Positions 1 through 11,534 of a stretch of 64,000 nucleotides of DNA are shown here, piece by piece. The stretch's first letter is position 1, and every line of letters begins with the position of its first letter. Location of the stretch: NCBI GenBank assembly GCA_020284085.1, contig JACEVL010000295.1, positions 435,001 through 499,000 on the forward strand, read 5' to 3'. The notes beneath the pieces were generated by a model, which saw nothing but the letters and a program-made list of their open reading frames with translations, searched no databases and was not told the DNA's origin. Position numbers and translations under genes: made by a program. The stretch comes from Aporrectodea caliginosa (taxonomy: Eukaryota > Annelida > Clitellata > Crassiclitellata > Lumbricidae).

Positions 1-588
1 TTTGACAATATCTAATCCTAAATAATAACGAGGACCCATATAATGTCCTCGATATCTAATTGCTGGACCGCTAACGGTATTTATGACCGAGTTTCTTTCG
101 AGTGCAAAAAAGGGATACCCACTTGCGATACTCTCCAGATTAAATATTGTGTATCTATTTGGAAGAGCTACATGTATATTGTTAAATTCGTACTCTTTAA
201 ATTTCCAATTGTAGTTCATTTGCCCACAATATCGCAGTCGAACAAAACCTGGATACCCATGGTATGGTTCAACCTTGGCAAACTGAATCGTATCGGCAAG
301 GCCACTCATATCACTTGGTAACACAGAAAAGTCGCCACTGAAGACAAGCTGATCAGCTCTTATGGAGAAAAAATCAGTGTCGTCAATGCATGTATTCGGC
401 GGTCGTATATAGAACTCCGCAGCGCTGCCACACAAAATCTGATACACGTTTGGTAGAGGGTTCTGGGTCGGCTTTAAGTCGTGCATTTGATCAGAAACGA
501 TAGAAGACAACTTTGGACTCAATTGGCATGTGCCAACGATGAACTCAGATACCATTTCTTCATTCGATTTACCCACATATTCCGTCAT
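1..588 (-). CDS. Mab-21/cGAS-like nucleotidyltransferase, 5' part, cut by window edge
   Basis: The minus strand is open from an ATG at 588 to base 1: 196 codons without a stop. What is seen: residues 53-58 read CGSAAE, a G-S nucleotidyltransferase loop; residues 69-74 read DDTDFF, giving an acidic pair D70/D72; residues 174-193 run from GPA to a further acid (D193) in LDIV. This order (G-S motif, D-x-D, then a later D after a GPA segment) is that of Mab-21-domain proteins and of cGAS-like receptors, which make cyclic dinucleotides after sensing nucleic acid in the cytosol. All three metal-binding positions are present, so activity is possible. An acceptor-like TTTTTCATTTAG lies immediately upstream (ending at 590), so a 5' untranslated exon is likely. 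The C-terminal half is outside the window. Family assignment is fairly sure; ligand and product are unknown. It could instead be a non-signalling Mab-21-like paralogue. Confidence 0.72.
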   Translation of the reverse strand, partial: MTEYVGKSNEEMVSEFIVGTCQLSPKLSSIVSDQMHDLKPTQNPLPNVYQILCGSAAEFYIRPPNTCIDDTDFFSIRADQLVFSGDFSVLPSDMSGLADTIQFAKVEPYHGYPGFVRLRYCGQMNYNWKFKEYEFNNIHVALPNRYTIFNLESIASGYPFFALERNSVINTVSGPAIRYRGHYMGPRYYLGLDIVK

Positions 589-648
589 CCTAAATGAAAA
601 ACATATCCCTAGATTTCATCATTGTCATCTTCACCATCATCATATCAT

Positions 649-680
<32 letters not shown>

Positions 681-1379
681 GCAGCTGAAGCAGAAGCAAG
701 AACAGAATTCTAGTTATCTCGCATAGCCTATTAAGTGCCAACAGCCAAATTTATCACTTGCATATCGACCGATCATGTTTAATAGAAAAACATATCGATT
801 CTGATGACGATTCTCATTCTAACTCTATGAATCAGAATCATCATTATTTGCTTAAATTTGCTTACATATTACTTTGGAAAAGCGTATCTCTGATTCAGTG
901 TTGAACTTATTAAAGCGCCCTTGTAACGGCATGTGCCGTGTTACGGCGCTGTAGAAATTGTCGTAGTCATTCATATTGAAAAGTAGCCTTACAAATCCAG
1001 GTAATTCAATTTAACGAATGATATTCCGCAAAGCAATCTCTAACAGAAACAAACTAAACGATGTTGTACAACTCAATCCACTGCAGCACTGCTTCCACTG
1101 CGTCCAGTTGATCACAACATCCAGTTAAAGACGTTTCTTGTAGTCTAGATGTAGTCAAGATGACGCCAAACCTGACCCTAAACCGACCATCAAGATGTGT
1201 GCCATATCAAAATTCCAAGGGAAGTGGGCAAGTTCAAGTGACATGTTTTAACCAATAATGCAACGGGTGTGAATGTAGAACTGGGGCATAAACGGATCCA
1301 TTACGTTTTGCTTAATACGTTTCTTCAATAGCGAATAAACTAAAATGTTGACGTCTCCAGTACAAATTTTTATTCAGAG
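589..1379. other. Non-coding flank with CAT/CAG microsatellite
   Basis: No convincing exon is visible on either strand. A CAT-rich stretch (635-657) runs into nine CAG triplets (658-684). The rest is AT-rich unique-looking DNA. Confidence 0.6.
658..684. repeat. (CAG)9 microsatellite
   Basis: Nine uninterrupted CAG triplets follow an imperfect CAT tract, about 70 bases upstream of the Mab-21-like start codon on the minus strand. It lies outside any reading frame I can support. Confidence 0.9.
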
Positions 1380-2160
1380 TCTAACGTCATCAGACGACTT
1401 GACGACAATTCGTGAAAACTACAGTGTAGAGAATTCATAGAGTGCGAAGACATCAGAGTTAGCGATAAAACGAGTTCTTAAATTATGTTTTTTTTCTCCA
1501 ATGTGAAAGGTCGTAATCAAAGGCCGTTGACGACAAGTCGTAATAATTATGTTATTATAATTCTAGTTGTTAGTGTTAAATACAGTTAGAGCAGAGACGG
1601 TCCGAAGACTACCACTAACGATTGAACGAAAATATCGAATAAATAGCGTCGCTTACAAACGATTTAAAGGTATCTAAGTTTACACTGATTTTCTTATAGT
1701 AAACATCATTATTCACCGTTTAGCGACATCTAATGGCAACCATTGCAGTTGATCTTTGTTGGTTCGTTTGTTGATGTTTAATGCAACTGTGTCATAATAA
1801 TAATAATCAGGCTTGGGACTGGAGAAAGGAGGAGGGTGACGAAGAAATGCTAAGTTTGCAAGTTTCATGTGTCAACAGAAGTATATAAGCATCATTGTCA
1901 TCACTTTCTACTTAAAAACTTTAAAGTCGTCAATATCCTATCAGAAATAGAATACAAGACGGAAAAAAGAGAAAGAAAACTGATGAAAACACTACACGAA
2001 ATTGAACTGAAATGCATCAAAAACTTTAAAGACGTCAATGGCCTTTGTTGCTAAAAGATGTCATCAAACATTGGATAAATTAAATTTCTACTGATTATTA
2101 TCTGATCATTTTACATCGTAAGCATAATAAAGAACTGTGTTACAAAATTATATCACGGGA

Positions 2161-2236
2161 CACGGCATTAGTTCAGGCACTAGTAGGCCTAAAGCATACA
2201 CGGCATTAGTTCTGGCACTATTAGGCCTAAAGCATA
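2161..2236. repeat. 38-bp direct duplication
   Basis: Two adjacent copies, starting at 2161 and 2199, of a unit running from CACGGCATTAGTTC to TAGGCCTAAAGCATA. They differ at only a few bases, so the duplication is recent compared with its surroundings. Confidence 0.85.
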
Positions 2237-2261
2237 CTTCTTGTTACTTTGCAACGTTTAA

Positions 2262-2883
2262 CCCTTTGGAGGTGAGGTGAAGCAATGTAACGTTTCAGGT
2301 GAGGTGGGGTCTAACATACCCCAATACATATAATTACTTGCAAGTCGCAATATCAACTATAATATAAATTGTGAGCTAAACTACAGTTATGTAACCAATT
2401 GTCGGCTAATCAGGTGATTTTCAGGAACAAATAACAGTTTTAAATCATAATTGTTATGGCCAGCGTGGTGGGGCTCAAAATCAAGTGGCCCTTTGCAATG
2501 GCATCTTCGTGGCCCTCAAAACATGTAACATTTTGGGAACGCGTGGCAATGTCGTGACATAATACCGTAATAATGGATCAATTTTGCATCGATGCAACAC
2601 TATATGCAGTAATATCTTATAATCGCACATTTTTTCGGCACTATGCAGTTACTTTTTTAAATTCCTTAAAATCAATATGTATACGAAAAATTAAAATTTC
2701 ACTTTAATATGCAAGAAATAAATAAAAATGGCGTCCAAAAGTACCTGAAAGTGTCCTAAAGTGTCCGTATTTCACATTCACTAAGGTAGACAAAAATAAT
2801 CCAAGCTGGTTCTACGTTTTCCGTAGAAAAAGCAGCGTAGAATAGCCTTGGGGTGTGTCATACCCCACCTCACCTCCAAAGGG
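2262..2883. mobile_element. piggyBac-like non-autonomous element (MITE)
   Basis: The left end is CCCTTTGGAGGTGAGGTG (2262-2279) and the right end (2866-2883) is its perfect inverse complement. TTAA flanks both sides (2258-2261 and 2884-2887). A TTAA target duplication with terminal repeats beginning CCC is the signature of piggyBac elements. The 622-bp interior has no transposase frame and a second subterminal GGTGAGGTGGGG copy, so it is a deletion derivative or MITE needing a transposase supplied in trans. Confidence 0.82.
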
Positions 2884-4139
2884 TTAAATGACCATCCAGT
2901 AAATTCTTACCACGTGTAAGGTAAACGTCAATGCTGTATTACAAGTTATAATATGTGAAACCAAACACGAAATCCAGGGGGGTCGTCTCAAGCCCCCCTT
3001 GGTAGCCGATGTCGCAAAAAAAGCTTGGTAGCCTGAGGGTTAATGTTGAGTCTGTCTGCTGCCAGGGTTCCAATTTGACTCTAGTTACGCCACTTAGAGG
3101 ACATTATATTTCAATGGAGTATACTTTGTTCTGATACAGAGTCTCCGGGAAGACAATATTTCAGCCAAGGGGAAACTCTGTTTCGGAGAGACTTTATATC
3201 GTGACACCGACCTTGATTCTTGAAGCTGACGGCGTATTTGGTTCAAATTGAGGTTGGCATCCACACATATTTAAATATCTTAATTTACTTATGATTGTAC
3301 TTCGTTGCGGTTTGTCAACATGTTGTTAATAAAAGAATATCTGCCAAGGGAAACATTTCTATTCGTTTTCCTTTGCAACATTTCGATATCTTCTGCATCT
3401 TTCCTTCGACTTTCTGGCAGTATTTACGATTGTATTTGTATCCAACTGTTTGACAACAATGTTCACTGAAGACTCTAAACTGCATCACTGAGTTTCAGTT
3501 CATTTTGGTAAAACTTTCTTTCATCTATTTAGCTTTGCTCTTTGCTTTTGAAATGACTAGAATGATAGGGTACTATTAACTGCGGTTGGATTGGATCCAC
3601 AGTTTAACGGCAGCTTATGACAACATAGGCCGTTGACGTCGACAGAAGTTATTGTGTCTTAATATAGCTCTCAATTAAATCAGTTGCAAATGGCGCTATA
3701 TGTTCGATATTTTCGTCCAATAACGACTGGCTAAACTCAATAGCAATTTGATGGATCCAGAATTTAGCGACATCTTACGACACAGAAGAACCGTTAACGT
3801 CGACAGAAATTTTGTGCTTATGCGGCTCTTCGATAGCGATTGAACGAAAATGTTTACGTTTCAAGATTCGATGTTTAACGTCGTCTTACGACAATTCGTG
3901 AATAAATTATGTACAATGCAGTTTAAACAACGAGCATACCATCGAATAATATGTTATTAGAAATTGAACGAAAATATTGAATATATAGCGTCGCATATAA
4001 ACAATTTAAAGGTATCCAAGCGGACACTGATTTTATCATAGTACAATTATTCAACGTTTTCCGATATATTTTGGCTATGTATACCATCGCAGTTGATCAT
4101 GGTGGGCTCGTTAGTTGCTGTTTAAGAAAGATGATTAGC

Positions 4140-4210
4140 ATCGCCCTCCTCCTTTCTCCATGGTTGGGACTAGCACTGCCAGAGCACAGGCAGTGGCGGA
4201 GTTTAAGTTT
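4140..4210 (+). repeat. Dispersed repeat: CCTCCTCCTT...TTGGGACT...CAGTGGCGGAGTT
   Basis: This block recurs at 4978-5041 (plus), about 1810-1840 (inverted and shortened), 39977-40040 (minus) and about 60690-60735 (minus). The shared core is a CCCTCCTCCTT tract, TCCAGGCTTGGGACTGGCA and CAGTGGCGGAGTT. It is probably the 3' end of a retroelement family. Confidence 0.6.
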
Positions 4211-4977
4211 ATCTTTATTTTGCCCTCTATTTTGTGATCAGCCGCTTTTAAACTGTTACCACATTTATCATAACGTCTTAAATGCGCAACTTAAGATGTG
4301 TAAGCAGCGTCGCCTGATTATTACTTATCAATCAATATTTTGCAAGATGAGAAGATGAAAAGACGAAAAGATGAGAAGATGAAGAGATGAGAAAAGTGGA
4401 CGAAAGTTGCATGAAAAGAATTATGACAGCAGAGATCACCTGAAGAAGAGATGGAGAGACATGATACAAAAATATCTGAAGTCTCGCAGATTGAAGAAGG
4501 AAGACAAAATTGATAGAAAAAGTGCAGAAGAGGGATCCGAATGGCTGAGCCCTCCTCTGGGAGGGAGTAATTCAAGTCTGAAGGAGATATTTTGCAACTT
4601 TTCGTAATTACTAAAGTAATTAACGTCCACTCTACCTTAACTTATCGTTATTAGTCAGAGTGTATGGATCCTACCACGGCTAGGGTGACTTATTACTCCG
4701 TGTGGCAGTGGAATAAAAGTTAAAAACGTCGTTCCCATATGCGTAGCTAAATCTGTTCGCAACTACCATTTATTAACTATTTAAAGCGGTGATCTCGTTT
4801 ATATAGAGTCTAAAGTACGCAACTTAAGGTGTCTAAGTACGCTGAATACCTATTACAACGTCGACCTGACATTACATAATAAATTATTATTACTGAAGCC
4901 AAGGAGCCAGTATTCAGTAATGTTTTAATGTGTATGTCCTTTTTAACGACTAGCTGTGTGGTAACAAAGACCATTAG

Positions 4978-5041
4978 CGTCGCCCTCCTCCTTTATCCAG
5001 GCTTGGGACTGGCACTGTCAGAAAGCGAACAGTGGCGGAGT
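4978..5041 (+). repeat. Dispersed repeat, second copy
   Basis: Near-identical in order to the block at 4140-4210: pyrimidine-rich CCTCCTCCTT, then TATCCAGGCTTGGGACTGGC, then CAGTGGCGGAGTTAA. The two copies are about 840 bp apart in the same orientation, which suggests a larger local duplication of this repeat field. Confidence 0.65.
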
Positions 5042-5499
5042 TAATGTTTTAATGGAAAATTTGAATATTTATAAATGGTTAAAAGCTATTTATGGTGTCT
5101 AAGCATATCGCACATTATAAGTAGATTTAAATGATTAACGACATCTTACGGCTGCTAGGGCCGTTGACGTCTACTTTACCTTGGCGTTTCGTGAGGGATC
5201 GAGACAATTCAGACAAATTCATGGCAACAAATTCCTTTTCTGCTTCTTTTCCGATATCTTTCCTTCGAGTTTCATGGCAGTATCTTTCGTTTGTATCTGA
5301 TTCAAACAGTTTGACTGCAATGGCAGTTGACGTCTTTAAAATTATTTTTATAATCTAGCACTTGACATCTTATGGCTGCCAGGATGATGGTGATAGTCAG
5401 GACATGACAGCGTATAATTATATTGGTTTGAGGCAAATTCAAACAATGACAAAATTAACGGCGGCGTTGTTTTCTTGCATATTCATCGCAGAGCTGCCT

Positions 5500-5860
5500 T
5501 GAATCCCTGGTGGCGGAAGAAACGACCCTTCATTGGGAGCATGGTTGGCTAAATTGGGTAGAAGGACGTCCCTCAGTTCCTCCACTCACACCCCCCACTC
5601 ACCCTCATCTGTCTCAGGCTTTACGCTCGACATTGAAGTCTTGCCTCTTCAAGAATTCCTACCATAATCCCTCCGATCCGCCGCCTTTTAAGCTATCTCG
5701 TCCTCAACGAAACCTGCCTTCACAGCGTCTCTGCCTCCTCTCTCTGGTCTCTCTCGCAACCGGACTCGGACCTCCAATGGACATTGCTCTCCGGGTACCC
5801 CCCCCCCCACATGATGCGATGCAGCCCTCATGAATAAGCTGGTGTCCTTCGCTTAGTTTG
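5500..5860 (+). mobile_element. LINE 3'-end fragment
   Basis: A short frame includes a segment ending in LKSCLFKNSYHNPSDPP, resembling the C-terminus of CR1/L2-type ORF2 proteins where LK(T/S).LF precedes the end. The following block around 5725-5790 (CTCTCTCTGGTCTC then CGGACTCGGA) recurs at about 63100-63160, and a GAATAAGCTGG motif at 5832 recurs at about 47370. Together these look like one LINE family's 3' end. The coding match itself is weak. Confidence 0.45.
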
Positions 5861-5869
5861 AGAGCAGCC

Positions 5870-7560
5870 CTCTAGAAATTTTGTATTCTGATTGCTAACA
5901 CCGTATCATGTCCCGTTTGCCATTGAAAATTCAGCAGGGTCGAGGCCACATGGTTGCTATAAAACGGCTAAATTTGCACGTAATATAAATAAGCTTGCTA
6001 ATTGAACAGATGTCCCGTTATAGACACGTTTTAGGGCGGAACATTGGATAACGCAATGCTCTACTTAAACACCTTAATAACGCTTTCTTCCGCTGCAATA
6101 TATTCGTCAACCGCGTGACAGTTAACACTGTAGACGAAATCTCATAATTATGTCGCGTACACAAGGATACTAGGATACAATGGACTGCAGGATCAGCCGA
6201 GTGTTTAGCTATACGACCACATGCAGGGCGCCCAGCGGGGTCATGCCCTCTAGGTCCACATGCACAGACGACCTCGGCTAGAGTTACGAGCCAGATATCA
6301 ATACTGTCGACTGATTAGGATGTCCCGCTTAAAGCAACACTCAGTAATAATAATGTGATCCGCACCAAACCAAGACTCTTATGATAGACTACAATGCATA
6401 TTCAATATGGCGTTAGGGCACTCGGTCATCAAAGATCTCGTCGTATCAATTCACTGGAAAATGTACATATGGAGTCGGAAAGCACGGCCACCTTAGAAAA
6501 ATCACCAACATTTAAATTTACTATTTAATCGCTTTTGAATGGAACAGTTGTTCAGTTGTAGGGTGACACATTGGATAACACACCTTTAAAACGTTTCCTA
6601 CCGATATTATAAAATTATATTCACGAATCGCTTAATATTTACTATGTAGAGCTGTAATATGCCAAAATCTAATCTTTGTCGGCGGCAACGGCCTATGTTG
6701 TCATAAGCTGCCGTTAAACTGTGGATCCAGCTTAATATTTAGTCTCTTCTGAATGATGTCGACGTTAATGGACCTGGCAGCCACGAGATGTCCCCAAAAT
6801 AAAGAAACATTTACTATAGCACGGCCAATACACGTGGACCTTAAATGGCGTAGCACGCATTGAAAGGGGCAGCGGTGGTGATGGATTTCACCCGATCAAT
6901 TCATTGAGCAGGTTCGAGGCCAAACAGTCAATACAGAAAAGCGGTTATTTCTCGTTATTCGCGATATTATAAAATTATGATTATTTAGTTCTGTAGTTAT
7001 TTAGAAGCCTACCACTCAGATCTTGTCACTAGTAACGTATTCTAATCCAACAGTTTGACTATAACAATGGCCGTTGGCGTTACTGAACTTTATCACTGAG
7101 TTTCAGTTCATTTTGATAAAATTGTCTTCCATTTACTGTTCCACCACTAAACCTATCCCAAGCATTTTTATTTTCTTCTTCATGTTAACCGTCGTTAGCG
7201 AAATCCAGTTTATATAGAGTCGCCTAATAGCGAGTTAAAGGGGTGTAACATTGTTATTATATGTGAGAGTTTGACGACATCTTCGGCTGCCAAGGTGGTT
7301 GGTGGCAGTGGCGTAAATCATGGGGGAGACAGAGGGAAACTTTCCCCCAAAGTTTTGACTTCGGCCTTCTGTCCCCCGAAATGCCATTATCCGGCCCACA
7401 CAAAATTCTGTCCCCAAAGTTATGTACATATTTGAGAGCAGTGTGTAAATGGATCGATTAATCGAGAGTTTAATGACATTTTATAGTAACAAAAGTCTTT
7501 GACGTCGACGGAAATTATTTTTTGATCTGATACAGCCTTTTGAATCTGCCACGTACTGCG
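5870..7560. other. No gene seen; decayed repeats
   Basis: Only fragments of the dispersed repeat family are visible here, together with two short blocks beginning near 6040 and 6550 that contain ACATTGGATAAC and resemble the SINE head seen intact at 58540. A CAGTGGCGTAAAT repeat starts at 7303. Confidence 0.5.
7303..7435 (+). repeat. CAGTGGCGTAAAT repeat, shared with 43033
   Basis: The block starts CAGTGGCGTAAATCA, then GGGGGA, CCCCCAAAGTTTTGACT and CTGTCCCC..AAAGTTA. The same order of blocks is present at about 43033-43160 in intron 5 of the P450 gene. The CAGTGGCG end resembles hAT termini, but no matching right end or target duplication is visible. Confidence 0.6.
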
Positions 7561-7579
7561 ACTGCTGAATATGTATAAG

Positions 7580-7755
7580 GATCCTGAGTGGCCGAGTGGG
7601 TTGGTAGCCCGCTCGTCACGTCGGCGCCCCGGGTTCGATTCCGGGTCGGTCGGTTTATCAGAGATTAATTTCTCGGATCTTTACTGCGTGTGGCTCGGTC
7701 GCAATATAAACGTGGAGTAAAATACAACACACAATACAACACATTACAATACAAC
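7580..7755 (+). mobile_element. tRNA-headed SINE
   Basis: An A-box-like TGGCCGAGTGGG (7588-7600) and a B box GGGTTCGATTCC (7631-7642) have the spacing of an internal RNA polymerase III promoter. The downstream tail ends in ACAATACAAC repeats. There is no closed acceptor stem, so this is a SINE rather than a tRNA gene. Confidence 0.7.
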
Positions 7756-7756
7756 T

Positions 7757-7830
7757 GGGGCGCGGTGGTTTAGGGGTATGTTCGGTGCCTTGCAGCTGAA
7801 GGGTTGCGGGTTCGAATCCACCTCAAAGTC
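7757..7830 (+). mobile_element. Second tRNA-headed SINE head
   Basis: GCGCGGTGGTTTAGGGGTATG (A-box region from 7759) followed by GGGTTCGAATCC (B box 7808-7819). The head is closely related to the SINE at 43487-43800, which carries the full tail; this copy lacks that tail. Confidence 0.65.
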
Positions 7831-7839
7831 CGTCTAATG

Positions 7840-8980
7840 ATTAACGGTAAACACCTGGTTCTTCGTTTCCTTCGACCTATAAATTCCAGCTTTCGTCCAT
7901 TTGATATCACTTTTCAGAGTCGTCACATTTATTTTTAGCAGAAATTGAGTCAAAGGAAAACTGACTCCATAATTATTTTATTTCTGGTCTCATATAAAAC
8001 ATAGAGACGAAAAACTTCCAAAAATTATGTATGTGTTTTTTAATTTAGTATGACGCAAGGTTTAAAATAATTTACTACAAAGTTTATTTAATGTAATAGT
8101 TTAAGGCAATACACTACAAATTACAGTTGACGTAACCTAATCAATATAAATGAATGCAATAATGTAATTTAATAAAGTAATTGAATGCAATAATGTAATT
8201 TAATGTAAGCAACTGTAAATTGCTGCTTATGTAATTTAATGCAATATTGTAATATAATGTAATAAACTACAAATTTCTGTTGATGTAATTTAATGCACCG
8301 TTTAATATGAAATGCGATGTAAGGTAATAATGTCATCTAACTAAGTTCATCTTATTTAAACCAATTGCAATTTAGTGCACAAACTTATAATAGCACCTCT
8401 CGATATAAGATAAATATGATAAATTTGAGAAAGAAGCAACTCACTAATAATTAGAAATGCGTTATGAATGCAATTTCACAAAACTTCATGTTGGTCTTTC
8501 GTATGGGATCCAAACGATTCTGTCAGTTCGAGGTTAAACGACTTCCATAGGAAAGAATTCTGCGGTTTCTTTACAGTGTCTTTGTAGCGGGGCACCAGCT
8601 TATTCACGAGCGCTGCGTCGAGTCTGTGGGGTTGTCCAAAGGGTAGTCAGAAGGAGGTCCGAGTTCGGTTGACGTTTTAAACTTTGTCATTGTGTCTCAT
8701 TGATATTGATAAAACTTTCTTCCAACTACTTTCCTTTACTTTAGAGACCTACGTCAGGAACCTGATGCGGGGAAAAATTCCGACTATATAGCATCGTTCA
8801 GTTGCGATTTAGAGGTGTGTAAGCAGATTGTATCATCATTGTTATCATTGAGAGTTTGATGAGATCTTATATTTGCCTGGATTGTTGTCGTCGACTTCTC
8901 TCTGTCTCTTTCTTCCTCTGTGTGTTTCTGAATCTGTGTCTCTGTCTCTATATGTCTGTCTCTCGTATGGCATACCTTTA
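7840..8980. other. No gene seen; AT-rich repeat-like stretch
   Basis: From about 8100 to 8330 a motif like TGTAATTTAATGCAATAATG recurs several times with variation, a low-order imperfect repeat. A CT-rich tract lies at 8895-8975. No exon can be supported. Confidence 0.5.
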
Positions 8981-8982
8981 GA

Positions 8983-9663
8983 ATGTTATTAAATAATGCT
9001 GACACAGTTGTTGAAGAACTGGACCACGTCGGTAAATGGGCAGAGACATGTAATCTTAAACTGAATCACAATAAGACTCACGAGATGCTGATCAGGCGGG
9101 GTGGGGGTAGGGTGGGGCAGTGGATGGCTCCCTCTGTCATACCAGGGGTATCTAGAGTAGATAAATTGACTATCTTAGGGGTAATACTTACGGAAACCCT
9201 TAATTTTGAAGCACATATAGGTCAGATATGTTGCAAGGCTAGACAGTCCTTGTACGCATTGCACATTTTAAGAGCTCATAGCCTCAACGGAGTAAACCTT
9301 TTTGATGTTGCTCGTGCCACGACTGTGGCACGCCTGCTGTATGCTAGCCCAGCATGGTGGGGTTTTGCTCGTCAGCAAGATAAAAACAGGCTCCAATCCA
9401 TCATAAGTAGGATGATCCGGCGGGGGTACCTCCCCATTGACAACCCAACCTTTGACCAGCTCTGTCACAAGGCTGATACTGGTCTCTTCACAGCTGTTCT
9501 AAACAATCCCGGACATGTTTTACATAAGTTGCTCCCACCAAGGAAATCAACTACATGTACCTATGACCTTCGCCCCAGGGTCCGATTTGTCAAAAAAGAA
9601 GCAGGGGGGTCGAGAACTTTGGCGGATCTAGAGGATTGCTTGTGTGGGCCAAGGTTTTTTTGA
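8983..9663 (+). mobile_element. LINE ORF2, reverse transcriptase C-terminal fragment
   Basis: An open frame of 226 codons. LDHVGKWAETCNLKLNHNKTH near its start is the typical post-catalytic RT segment (W....N..LN..KT), LTILGVILTETLNFEAHI is the thumb-region L-G-V.......F..H motif, and ATTVARLLYASPAWWGF with RLQSIISRMIRR are the C-terminal motifs of non-LTR ORF2 proteins. The catalytic YADD box is absent, so the element is 5' truncated, as is common for LINEs. Related 3' ends lie at 11690-11856 and 44960-45757. The frame is open to a natural stop, suggesting a fairly young copy. Confidence 0.85.
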
Positions 9664-9984
9664 GGAGGCGACACGTTCCATGGTAAAAAAAATGGTAATT
9701 AACTTTATATGATAGTACATTTGAAATAATGCCATATGCGCAGTAGTTAGTGTAATAGACCACTAGTATATACTATCCTATATAAAACTGTTTGAGAGTG
9801 GCGTTCATATCTGATGGTGGTCGCAAGTAATTTTTTTTATTATTTTCAATCTGCTCAAAGTTCTTTCTGCAGTACAATTAGCCTTAGGCTACCAGATGGC
9901 CCGAACGGGGCGCCGTACTGAAGTGGCCGAAGTAACACAGAAGAGTGAGATACATTTTATAAAGTACCGATAGATTAATTATGG

Positions 9985-10326
9985 CAGTGATTCCCAACCT
10001 TTTTGAGTGCATTGCGCCCTTACTAACGGCATATCAGCGGCACCTTTGTCCTTAATATAAACTATATTGCTTCAAATTAGTTCTTTATTTTGCTCATAAG
10101 AAACGTTTCTTTATGAAACCGATCGGGTTGCGACTATTTCTACACAACTTTCAGTTTAAACAAATATGTAAAAACTGATAGGCGTATGTTAGTGGTGATA
10201 AATTTTAACACTTTTTCACTTAAAAAGCTGCACAATGTTATTGTTCTACCTTTCTGACAACCAACTACCTTAGGTAGGTTCACGACGCCCTTTGGTGCCG
10301 CGACACTCAAGTTGGGAAAAGCACTG
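9985..10326. mobile_element. hAT-like MITE (probable)
   Basis: The left end reads CAGTGATTCCCAACCTTTT and the right end, read inward on the other strand, reads CAGTGCTTTTCCCAACTTGA. Such imperfect CAGTG...TTCCCAAC termini are typical of hAT elements. I do not see a convincing 8-bp target duplication, which lowers confidence. Confidence 0.55.
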
Positions 10327-10549
10327 GATTGGGGAGTCATTATCACCTGTCCGAGACAGTTAATTCCAATGCAAGTGATTTGATTCGTGGCGTGTTTAGG
10401 TGTTTTGACGTCCGGGGCGAATAACGGCAAGCGCCTCCAATAGAAATTTCGAATTTTAGCGAAACACAGTCAAACACTATAAGTCCTTAAGTCCAAATAG
10501 GGCACTGCTCCTAAATATCTTAGGGATCACATTCGCTCCCCTCTCCAGT

Positions 10550-10825
10550 TTCTCATCGACCTCTCCGCTCCTTTTTTGTTCCACGAGTTAGGACCACTTT
10601 GGCCCAAACTAGATCTTTTGCCACTAGTGGGCCCTCCCTATGGAATGCCCTTCCCTCCTCTCTACGTGTTACCATTCTTTTTGGGTCTCTTCCTACAGCC
10701 TTCTTCCTCCTCAAAACCTTCTTCTCCAGGGGTTCTCGCACTGGGAGCATTACTGAATGGCCACTGCTGTATGTGAACGGCGCTATGTAAATTAATAAAT
10801 ACAATACAGTGCAATACAAATTACA
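10550..10825 (+). mobile_element. LINE 3' end, ORF2 C-terminus plus tail
   Basis: One frame carries FATSGPSLWNALPSSLRV and a following LLKTFFSRG, the conserved F....P..WN.LP..LR and LK..LF ending of CR1/L2-type ORF2 proteins. After the stop comes GGCGCTATGTAAAT and an ATACAATAC-rich tail, the same layout as the other LINE 3' ends in the window. Confidence 0.72.
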
Positions 10826-10829
10826 ATAT

Positions 10830-11359
10830 GATGATATGAAACTGTGGCTCTTACCTGACACAAAACTTTTCTATCTTTGATATATCTGCAAAGTCTTCCG
10901 CAAAATTAATAGATGCGCTACTTCACTCAAGCTGATAAACTGCTGTGGCATGATTCGGTTCAATGTCTTGTTAATCTGAAATTGCTGAGGATCGAAGCAG
11001 TGCCCTCAAAATAGCTGCCTTGAACTCCATATAGAACTTGCTGCAGCTGCTGCTCGTTTTTCTTACAATTTCTTAAACCGTTCAGTTGATGTCGCTAAAA
11101 TTTTCGATGAAGGCATGCGTACTGGTATCCCACGAGTTATGACTCAGCGCCTGTCCTGGCCCATAGAGTACTAAATATTTCGGTATCCCCGTCTGGCAAA
11201 GGGAAAGGGGAAAGGTCAGCAGGGCGACTATCTAGTGTGCCATGGGAGGCCTTAAGCGCGGAGTCCGTGCACGCCTGAAGCATAGGCCTACTGGGTGGAA
11301 ACCTGATCCAAGGAACTCTGGATATGATTAACTTTAGCCTACTCAAGACAACGGTGACC

Positions 11360-11360
<1 letters not shown>
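10830..11360. other. No gene seen
   Basis: No repeat or exon recognised apart from the approach to a TA microsatellite. Confidence 0.5.

Positions 11361-11361
<1 letters not shown>

Positions 11362-11408
<47 letters not shown>
11362..11408. repeat. (TA)n microsatellite
   Basis: About 23 uninterrupted TA dinucleotides. Reading frames through it give Y-I repeats and are not genes. Confidence 0.95.
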
Positions 11409-11413
<5 letters not shown>

Positions 11414-11534
11414 CATGGGTTTTCAGAGAGATTAGGAGAGAGGGAGGGAGAAGCTGGGTCAGGCCGACTGGTCATAATGGAGTCTTTTGGTGTAGGCATG
11501 GAGGCCTTATATCGGAGTCCACAGCGTAGGACTG

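Larger units (their letters stand above)
1380..8900. repeat. Field of decayed dispersed repeats (GACATCTTA ... GTTGACGTCGAC)
   Basis: The same pair of short blocks recurs many times: a TTTAACGACATCTTACGGC-like block followed 15-30 bases later by GCCGTTGACGTCGAC. Clear plus-strand copies lie at about 3602-3650, 3764-3815, 5134-5175, 7265-7290 and 7469-7520; inverted copies lie at about 6676-6725 and 6760-6790; partial ones near 1720, 2025, 5365 and 8855. A further copy is at 12150-12190. No reading frame is shared. I read this as remnants of one repeat family rather than a gene. Confidence 0.6.

Noticed and set aside
7588..7642. Possible true tRNA gene
   Set aside because: A and B boxes are present but the acceptor stem does not close, and a SINE tail follows.
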